The translations under genes and the position numbers were made by a program. Shown piece by piece: positions 56,354 through 64,000 of a stretch of 64,000 nucleotides of DNA; the first letter of the stretch is position 1, and each line of letters opens with the position of its first letter. Below the pieces are notes generated by a model. It had not been told where the DNA came from. It made no database searches and saw nothing but the letters and a program-made list of their open reading frames with translations. Source of the DNA: Bactrocera neohumeralis (Eukaryota; Arthropoda; Insecta; Diptera; Tephritidae); the NCBI RefSeq assembly GCF_024586455.1, contig NC_065920.1, positions 11,432,144-11,496,143 on the forward strand, given 5' to 3'.

Positions 56354-57587
56354 TTTAGTAGTCGAAAAAATCTTTTCGTATTTTGTCAATAGAGTTCGTT
56401 GCAGTCGTATATCTCCACTGCGTGCTACCAATCATACTATGTCATACCATATAGTGTTAGAAAGGTGGTGAGCTTCATTTTACCAAAAAAAATTAAATTC
56501 GGAGAATTTGAAAAAAAGTTACAGCTGCTCAAAAAGAGTGAAAATAATGAAGAAATTCGCTATATTTTCAAATTTTTGTATAAAAAAGGGAAGAATGCTA
56601 CGCAAGGCACTAATGAAATTTGTGAAGTTTACGGAGACGATGCTGTATCAGAGGAGGGTTCGCTCGCTTCCGTTGTGGAAATTTCGATGTGAAAGATGCA
56701 CCTCGCTCTGATCGACCTATCGTTGAAAAAGTCGATGAAATTATGGAAGAGATTGACCAGGACCGTCAAATAAGCAGCCATGACGTCGCTAAGGAACTTA
56801 ACATTCATCATCGAACGGTTTTGAACCATTTAAAAAAGGCTGACTACAAGAAGAAGCTCGATGCTTGGGTACCGCAAGAATTGTCTGAAAAATTTAATGG
56901 ACTTAATTAACATTTACTGAAACGAATTGAAATCGAACCATTTATGAAGCGAATGGTAACAGAAGACGAAAAGTGGATCAAATACGACAATAATGTGCGA
57001 AAAAGATCATGGTCCAAGCGCGGTGAAGCTCAACAAATGGTCGCAAAGTCAGGATTGACGCCTCGAAAGGTCATGCTGAGTGTTTGGTGGGATTGGAAAG
57101 AAATCATCCACTATGAGCTGCTCCAGCCTGGTCGATTGATTCTACATTTTACTGTGAATAACTGATAAGATTAAAGCAAGCAATTAAAAAAAACCGCCGA
57201 AAACTGATCAACAGAAAGGACTTCGTCTTCTATCAGGACAAATCTAGTCCACACACATTTTTATGACTCGGAAAAAACTGGAAGAGCTTGGCTGGGAAGT
57301 TTTGATGCATCCACCATATAGCGCTGACGTGCACCACCGGACTACCATTTGTGTCTATCAAAGCAGAACTCCCTTAATGGACTAAAGTTGGCTTCAAAAG
57401 AAGCCTGTAAAATTACTTGTCGCAGTTTTTCGTCGAAAAACCAGAAAAGTTTTACACTAATGAAATAATGCCTCTAGCGGAAAAATGCCAAAAAGTGCTC
57501 TACTATATTTTTGATATTTCGTTCATTAAAGTTCATTATAAGTATAAAAAAATAAGTTGAAGTTTGTTTAGAAATACGAAAACCCAA
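56354..57587 (+). pseudogene. Mariner (TTGGGTAGTCG family, copy 4), nearly full length, right end damaged
   Basis: A 1.23-kb element. The plus strand encodes KSENNEEIRYIFKFLYKKGK, then NATQGTNEICEVYGDDAVS (first helix-turn-helix, in the frame 56399-56692). A frameshift follows. The second helix-turn-helix is MKDAPRSDRPIVEKVDEIME, then SSHDVAKELNIHHRTVLNHL and WVPQELSE (56689-56910). The first catalytic aspartate is in MKRMVTEDEKWIKYDNNVRK, followed by SVWWDWKEIIHYELLQPGRL (56944-57165). Past a frame loss, FYQDK at the second catalytic position (normally FHHDN) and PYSADV with YHLCLSKQNSLNGLK near the third are readable only in mixed frames. The right terminal repeat is shortened: ATACGAAAA joins CCCAA directly. 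Confidence 0.87.
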
Positions 57588-57589
57588 TT

Positions 57590-57950
57590 TAAGAAAGCGA
57601 TGCCACGCCCACTTTTTTGCCCACAAATGCCCATGGCTACGGTGATTTCCTGTGCCAAATCAAAGTTCCATATGCTATTTGGGTGCTTAGTTGTGACACT
57701 TTATAGGTTTTCGGTTGATGGCGTTTTGTGGGCGTGGCAGTTGTCTGATTACGACAATCTGCAAACTCGTATTTTTTTGTACTAAAAAAACAGTATACCA
57801 AGTTTCTTCAAAATATCTCAATTTTAACTCAAGTCACAGCTTGGGCGGACGAACGTATGGACGGACAGACGGTCAGTTACCCGGATTTCAACTCATTTCG
57901 TCATCCTGATCATTTATATATGGTATATGTAACTCTATATCTATCTCGAT
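57590..57950 (+). repeat. Dispersed dipteran repeat (CCACGCCCACTTTTTTGCCC type)
   Basis: Contains GATGCCACGCCCACTTTTTT, GTGGGCGTGGCAGTTGTCTG, AGTATACCAAGTTTCTTCAA and GGCGGACGAACGTATGGACG followed by GACAGACGG. These phrases, in this order, are characteristic of a widely dispersed non-coding family in flies. It abuts the mariner at 57587. Confidence 0.65.
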
Positions 57951-58730
57951 TAGTTTTAGTTGATATCGTTAGGTGAACAATACCATTACACTCTGCAGCA
58001 ACATGTTGCAATTGTATAATAAATCAAAAGAAAAACTCTGCAAATTGGGTTTGTTGTATAATATTTGCCATAGATTGTGCACAATGCTCGGCAGCTACTC
58101 AAAAATTACACTCAAGTGACTGCAAAATAAATATTTTGAAATTAAATAAATATTGAAATATTTTATTTACCCGAATTTATTCAATACTTGCCGTTTACAT
58201 GGTTGATATTTTATAGAATTATACCGTTACAGGTGCTCGTATCCATTGTAGGCGAGTGCGTGCCACAGACCATGCACGGACATTGAGTGGCTTGAGCTGC
58301 AAGCACAAATAAACCATAGAATTTGCATGTGGTGCTCAGTTAAATAATGCCTGCATAAATAATATTGAATATACATACATATTATATAAGTGCCGGCGAG
58401 TGTGCGTGTGTGTGTGTGTAGGTGTGTGCGTGGGCATTTACAATTGGCATAAATATTTATTGAGAATTGTCGAAGCCACAAATTGTACAATACAAATTGC
58501 TACGACCGCATACATTTGCATATTTGCACATGTGTGTATGTGTGTGTGTACTTTTAAATATTGCTTAATACGCCTGTGTGCATACTTGTATATATTTGTA
58601 TTAGTTTTTGTGCGCGCGTCTGTGTAATTTTGTGCAAATACACTACAATTTTCAACAAAACAACAACAACAACAGCACATTTTGTGTTGTCAACAACGCA
58701 CAACAATGCCCTCTGTTGTTGTACTGGCTA
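57951..58730. other. No gene recognised; GT microsatellites
   Basis: GTGCGTGTGTGTGTGTGTAG near 58400 and ATGTGTGTATGTGTGTGTGT near 58530 account for the V/C-rich frames. Confidence 0.5.
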
Positions 58731-59015
58731 CTAAGCGCAACAGCGAAATAATAGCGACCAGCAGCAGAGGTGATGGCTGTGGAATAAATGTATGCGTTCA
58801 ATAAATGGAATTGACGGAATATTTCTATGGCGAGTCATAAAAATAAAAGCCAGCGCTGTCATGCCCCATGCCAGCACAAGCAGTGCCGCTAACAGCAAAA
58901 AGGCGAACACAATTGTTGTATGCCGCAAAACAAGCGTTGCATTGCGATGCCTCGTTAAACGCCAGCCAAGTTTGCCATTTCTGGTTACGTATACGCCATG
59001 TATGCCGGCGCACAT
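58731..59015 (-). CDS. Candidate small ORF, 94 residues with one hydrophobic segment; unrecognised
   Basis: A minus-strand ATG frame starts at 59015, with an in-frame TAA immediately upstream, and runs 94 codons to a TAG. It reads MCAGIHGVYVTRNGKLGWRL at the N-terminus. Residues ~32-55 (TTIVFAFLLLAALLVLAWGM, then TALAF) form a clear membrane-length hydrophobic stretch followed by basic residues (TRHR). The block 58730-59130 is G+C-richer than its neighbours, and several other frames on both strands are also open. That weakens the case, since balanced composition alone makes long frames likely. No homologue is recognised and no splice signals were identified. It could instead be conserved non-coding DNA. 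Confidence 0.2.
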   Translation of the reverse strand: MCAGIHGVYVTRNGKLGWRLTRHRNATLVLRHTTIVFAFLLLAALLVLAWGMTALAFIFMTRHRNIPSIPFIERIHLFHSHHLCCWSLLFRCCA

Positions 59016-60711
59016 TTAAGCTGTTGCTACCACGCAAAATGTATATATAGGCATATGCACATAAGTGCATGTAGACACACATACACTTGCATTTTGTGGC
59101 TTTTCGCTGCCATACACACACACACAAACACTCTCACACGCTCAAAGCCTTAATACCTGACATTCGTAATTTGCATGAATTATCTGCATTTACGCATATC
59201 AATCAATTTTGCCCAGCAACAACAACCAGCGTGTCGGCCTATACATGCTGCGCTCTCATTGAACTCATTATCATTATGCGCATTGTTGTTGTGCGCACAA
59301 CTGTAAATTTCAGTCTCAACTTGCATGACTTTATCCACACTTGCCGAACTATTACGACGAGTCTATAATTCGAATAAAGGAAAATTATTTCACACTTCGC
59401 CGATTGCACTCTTCACGCCGTGGCATTGCATTTATAAATGTCTACAACAAAAACAACAACAAAAAATTTTACAACAAAGGCTGTGTAAGCAGGTAGCCAA
59501 ACTTCATCTGCCACATTATGTTGTAATTCATTGTTGTTGTTGTTTTTGTTTGGTTTGGTGTCATATTTGTTGTTGCAACTTGATTAGCACATTCGGCTGC
59601 TGCCGCAAACAGCTGCTGCGTTTGCCCGCGTTTGCATTGTAATCAAGTCGAATTATTGTATCGGATGCATAAATAATTTGTTGCGCAATTCATGCGTATA
59701 TCCTGCAAGCGGAAGCAGCTATTGTTGTTATTACTACAGCAACGTTTGCATGTCTATTTTACTTGATTATTATAATATAAGTTTGATTGTTGCTGCAATT
59801 TGTGGTAAACAAAATTTCGTATGCAACTTAAATTAGTAATTATTGCTTGTGCATTATCATTTGTGATTTGATGGTAAGAAAAAGAGTTTGAAAAAATATA
59901 AAGGAGAAATAGTAGAAAATGGCTATCCTTTTTTTTGGATACGGGGCAGATTTATAGATCGATTTCGGTCAATATAATAATTCACTTAAGGTCCTATACC
60001 AATGTGACACTTTTTTGAAAAATCGATGTTTTTTGCTGTTTCGATAGTTTTTATTTTTGAATATGTCCTGTGTGAGATTTTTTAAAAATCGTAGGTCATT
60101 GTATAGAAAATATTTTCAACTTTAATAACTTTTTTGAATTTGTTTTGTTTCAGCTGCTCATTCCGCCGGAATCATGTCAGCAGTTGGGAAACTTTTTATT
60201 AGTAAAATAAGAAAAATCCCAAAATATAGCTGAAAATATACATTATTTTGTCCAAAGAACTTTGAATCTTTCGATCGAGTATTTTTTCTGAAAAAATTCA
60301 TGAAAATTACCAAATATTTCATGGCTTACACTTTCCCTCTAAAGGGTAAAGGGGAGTCGCGTTTATTTTTCGATTTTTTGAAGAGGCAATTTATTTAATG
60401 AATAAGTCAAAATGTATGTTTAACATAATTTTTTTTCTTTAGAAAGCGGTGATTTAGTTTATAAAAAAGATATCTGGAAGGGGAAAAAATCTATTTGAAA
60501 AACATATCAGCACGAGATTTTTCTGCTCAAACAATTTATTTTAGATGAATAGATAGATCAAACTTTGCTCTGCCTCAATTGATAAATAAAATACCTAAAC
60601 TTTAGTATAAAATAAACTTAAAACAAACCAAAGGATTCTGTGATTAACAAAAAAATTATCGGTATGAATCTAGAATTATTATTATTTTCGTTTAACTGCA
60701 CGTGATATTGC
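59016..60711. other. No gene recognised; CAA/TTG and CA repeats
   Basis: Contains CATACACACACACACAAACA near 59113, AACAACAAAAACAACAACAA near 59443 and TTGTTGTTGTTGTTTTTGTT near 59531. A possible degraded inverted-repeat element near 59985-60360 could not be delimited. Confidence 0.45.
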
Positions 60712-61060
60712 TTATTTACAAAACAGAGTTTCCCAGAAATACTGGCTATTTATTAGGTTTTGATTTAATATTGACAGGCACATACAGTTATGATACAGTC
60801 TGTTAATCAATTTAATAATTGCTGTTCTGATGAACGAAATTTTTTGTTTTGTTTTGTGGTACGTAAATAAATAAAGAGGACGGTTTTCCAAATCCGAACA
60901 CGCGACGTATAATTGTCCATGCGCAGAACAGGCAAACTCAATGTTGATTCCGCAAACTTCCAACGACTGATCTTGCGATTTATTTATGAATATGATCCTT
61001 TATAATATGTGTAGCGCCAAACGGTCTCACCTGGAAACGGTTTTTGTGTTTACGAATCTT
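60712..61060 (-). pseudogene. Helitron RepHel helicase C-terminal fragment
   Basis: The minus strand reads RIIFINKSQDQSLEVCGINI, then EFACSAHGQLYVACSDLENR and PLYLFTYHKTKQKI. Helitron helicases of the PIF1 family end with a motif of the type (A)xTINKxQGQSLxxCGIxLxxPxFxHGQLYVAxSRV. This corresponds to PIF1 motifs V and VI at the very C-terminus. The match is nearly continuous over about 60 residues. SDLENR replaces the usual SRVGKP, so the motif VI arginine is lost. Upstream (61000-61060) the frame breaks. No Rep (HUH) domain or CTRR hairpin end was found nearby. It is a short relic of a rolling-circle transposon. Confidence 0.8.
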
Positions 61061-61450
61061 GGTTAAGAAGTGCTTAGAATCATTTCCAATCCCAGAAACA
61101 GAAGAGCCTAAAGAATCTGGTGGTGGGACCAGTTATGACAATTTTGCTTTCTCTTCAGCACAACATATTTTAGTAGATTAATCATTATATTTTAACGCCT
61201 TACAATATTTACAAATTATTGTTATTTCCCCAATTCTTACCGATTTGTCGATTTAATAATCTATTGCCGTATCATAGTGGAATTCAGCTCTTTCCAGGAT
61301 CACAGCACTGCGTGCGCAGAATCGCTCAATTTCTCGTTGCATTTTATATTTTATCTACAGCATTGTAATACACTGACGAACCCTATTCTGACATAGAATT
61401 TCGACCATTTTCTTATTCTTTCTTTCTCTCTTTATCTCTCGCTCTATCTT

Positions 61451-61481
<31 letters not shown>

Positions 61482-62944
61482 GGTCATCAGTGCAGTTAGC
61501 AAGTTAGCACGTGAGGTAGCGCTTCGCACATTTAAGTGACTACGACGACTTAAGCCTGATCGAATTCTCCGCGACATCGTAAATCGTAATTAATCAGTGA
61601 GAAAATTTGCACAGTAAAGTACACAGATCGTAATCACAAAATATTAACACAAAAAGGAGCACGAATATTGAAAGGTCACTACCACAAATCATTCAATGGT
61701 TGTCAGATCACAAATATTATGGTTGCGTTCAGAAATTTAATTTGCGACAAAACTTAAGATTTATGAATCTACATAATTGAAACTATTCTTTCAAAATGAT
61801 TTTTTAACAACGGAAAAATTAAAGTTAGCTGAAATTAAGTTAATTTTTAACCTTCTAGGAGTAAATATGTTGTTAGAAAGATAGAAAAATTTTAAGAATT
61901 TATTTTTTCAATATGATTTCTGAACGCTGGAGGCCCCATCAAAAGAAAAACAGAGCATCCGAATATTTTTATATTTATACACCTTTCTACACTTTCTCTG
62001 GACTTCCACAAATAATGCAAGACCAAATTAGAGAAATAACTTTTAATTATATAGACTATAAAAAATTTTCTTTTTTGAATAAAGGGCGGAAAAAAAATTG
62101 TTTTTTTTTGTGGAAAATTTACACTTTAGTATGGCTTAGGAAACCGAAGTTATTGCCAAAATTATATTTCTTGTATCATTTTCTGACAAATATATGTTTG
62201 AAGTGCTTGTGGAAATTTCAAATCGTTCGACCTAGTTAAAGAATTCTTAAAGTACTGTCATATCTCCTAATCTATTTCTGAAGTACAAGTATATGCGGAA
62301 AAGCTCGGTTTTATCCTAAGAATATCGTAGTAAACGATTTTCATATAATGAGAGAGAAACTCCAAATTTCGCGTTGCACTATTAGACTAGTGCAGAAGCC
62401 TTTGAAAATGGTAAAAAATAAAAGAAACTCATAGTAGGTTGAAACTCATTGGAAACGAAAGATAACATGAAAGGAAACGTAATTTACAGGCGATCTGAGG
62501 TCGAGAAGAGATTATATTTTTAAGGGTTAAAAAGATGTATCTAGATTTACGGCAACGAAAACAAGTTTTAATGCAAAGGTGTAGATTTGGTTTAAACGTA
62601 TCTGTTTATGCTCATTTTGAATGGGTTTTCGTTGATTTACCTGAGTTTTTTCTGGAATTCGAAAAATTCTTGATTTTTTTAGTGTATGAAGTCAAAATAT
62701 GGAACTTCGAAAATCAAAATTGAGCTAATTGTATAAAATTACTCTAAATTGTTGTTTGTAAACGACTAAAAAATTAAAAATGTAGCCGTGGTACTATTTT
62801 CAAGTCAAGGTAAAGCTCATTCTTAGAGTTTGTTTAATATGACGTTTTATAGTAATACAAGTATAAGTAAGTTCATGAAGTAAGCGTGCTTTCGGTTCAT
62901 TTTGTCTCCTATGAAACTGATTTAAGAGGTAGTTTCACATAGTA
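61061..62944. other. No gene recognised; (CT)n at 61413-61482
   Basis: A CT-rich tract (TTTCTCTCTCTCTCTTTCTC and longer) ends at 61482 and is followed by GGTCATCAGTGCAGTTAGCA. The remainder is AT-rich with no domain-bearing frame. Confidence 0.5.
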
Positions 62945-63327
62945 TTGGGTAGTCGAAAAAGTCTTTTCGTATTTTGTCAATGGATATCGTTGTAGTCGTA
63001 TATCTCCAGTGTTACCAATCACATTGTGTCATACCATATAGGGATGGAAAGGTGAGATTTTAAGCTTCATTTACAAAAAAAGTAAATGCGGAGAACTGAA
63101 AAAAAAAGTTACAGCTTTTCAAAAATGAGTGAAAGTAATGAAGAGATTCACTATATTTTGAAATTTTTGTGCAAAACAGGGAAGAATGCCACGATAGCCA
63201 TCAATGAAATTTGTTCAGTTTACGGAGACGTTTCTGTACATATTTGTTTATTTATTTATTATTATAAACATAAAAAAATATATTGAAGTTTGATTAGAAA
63301 TACGAAAAGACTTTTTCGTCTACCCAA
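62945..63327 (+). mobile_element. 383-bp internally deleted mariner (TTGGGTAGTCG family, copy 5) with intact ends
   Basis: It starts TTGGGTAGTCGAAAAAGTCT and ends AGACTTTTTCGTCTACCCAA, flanked by TA on both sides (62943-62944 and 63328-63329). The 5' half matches copy 4, including the leader ATCGTTGTAGTCGTATATCT. The transposase N-terminus reads KKSYSFSKMSESNEEIHYIL, then KTGKNATIAINEICSVYGDV (63086-63235). At about 63235 the sequence jumps to the 3' end (AACATAAAAAAATATATTGA followed by AGTTTGATTAGAAATACG). The catalytic domain is absent. It is a typical non-autonomous deletion derivative and the best preserved set of ends in the window. Confidence 0.9.
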
Positions 63328-64000
63328 TATTACCTCCCAACTTGTGTTTGCTTTGCGAGGTTCAAATTTCTGGTCGCATCTGTCTTAATTTGTGGAAATT
63401 TAGGTTACCGTTCGCAATTTATCTAAAAGAAATAATTCTTTATTGATTTTTTTTCTAAACAGTCCAGGCTAGCGTTTTCACTTCTTCACTTTCTTTAAAA
63501 GTTTTTAAATAGAATTTTTACATGACATTGTTTTAAGTACCTGGAGGCAAAATTTTGTCAATTTATGTAGCTACACATATATAATTGTACTTTATATGGC
63601 TGATAAGGTTGACAATGAGGAATAAATCTATATTCTCACTCACTGTTAGAGAAAGAAACGTTCATACTACATATACGTGTATACATTTGTCACATGTGGT
63701 AAATTTGTATTCGTAGCGCTTATAAGTTCTAAGCTGGCTCCCAAAAGACAAAGAATTTTTTGCAGGGCACCACGGTTTCCTGGAAAAGGTGCGTTACAAC
63801 AAAAGATTAAGAATATTCCAACCTAAGCACATTATTGGCCAACAGTAGCAATTTTTTCTTCAATTGCCAACTTTTGTGCAGACATAGAATCTGTGTTCGT
63901 TTTATATATAGTAAAAGATTTGGTATTGGATTTCACAGCTGGAAATTGAGAAACTTCTGTTCTAACCGTGGAGCCCTGCAATTATGTGACTTTATAGTAA
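63328..64000. other. No gene recognised
   Basis: Ordinary AT-rich sequence to the window edge. Confidence 0.45.

Noticed and set aside
59985..60360. Possible inverted-repeat element (TTAAGGTCCTATACCAATGT to CTTACACTTTCCCTC)
   Set aside because: The two ends do not pair convincingly and no second copy was found in the window.
61481..61530. CT-rich tract followed by TCATCAGTGCAGTT, considered as a core promoter with an initiator
   Set aside because: The initiator match is partial, no downstream promoter element fits at +28, and no exon follows.
1..64000. tRNA and rRNA genes
   Set aside because: No segment with a convincing A box and GGTTCGAATCC-type B box at the right spacing, and no rRNA-like conserved block, was seen by eye. 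A tRNAscan-SE run would settle it.

Overview
This window reads as non-coding, AT-rich DNA from a higher dipteran fly, most likely a tephritid-type fruit fly. The evidence is the dense TACATATGTA/CAACAA microsatellites, the many broken mariner elements, the decayed fly-type non-LTR retrotransposons, and dispersed repeats ending in a CTTCGGTGCAGCCGAAG-type palindrome. The species call is inference. I see no bacterial gene organisation, no operons and no convincing long protein-coding gene. It looks like intergenic or long-intron sequence that has collected transposable-element (TE) debris and diverged tandem repeats.

Layout. 1-6 kb: three mariner remnants, a non-LTR retrotransposon 3' end and two small elements with terminal inverted repeats. 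6-15 kb: AT-rich low-complexity DNA and two diverged tandem arrays (8.0-9.0 and 12.4-13.7 kb) with unit lengths near 100-130 bp. 15-18 kb: a nearly full-length but dead mariner flanked by a direct repeat, then a retrotransposon reverse-transcriptase (RT) fragment and a ribosomal stalk-protein C-terminal tail. 20-28 kb: a possible 38-nt coding exon, an A-rich tract and more mariner derivatives. 29-38 kb: a third tandem array, a 155-bp-unit dispersed repeat, two retrotransposon RNase H fragments (one carrying a perfect 30-bp hairpin) and a higher-order satellite. 39-46 kb: paired TTAA elements, another mariner, a retrotransposon endonuclease fragment and a minisatellite. 47-52 kb: a TATGTTATGC-type satellite, a decayed DUF4780-like gag ORF and the best host-exon candidate (minus strand, 51829-51904). 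53-64 kb: retrotransposon and mariner fragments, a Helitron helicase fragment and a 383-bp internally deleted mariner with intact ends.

The features do not work together as a pathway. What links them is shared TE families. One mariner family (TIR TTGGGTAGTCGAAAAAG) occurs five times in different decay states. One non-LTR family supplies endonuclease, RT and C-terminal pieces at four places. A TTAA-flanked inverted-repeat family occurs at least three times. Host-gene evidence is limited to three splice-signal-bounded exon candidates and the stalk-protein tail. None is proven.

I found no convincing new biological system. The observations most worth checking are the exon candidates, the long perfect hairpin, the higher-order satellites and the deletion-derivative series of the mariner family. 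All similarity calls come from recognising family motifs by eye; no search was run.
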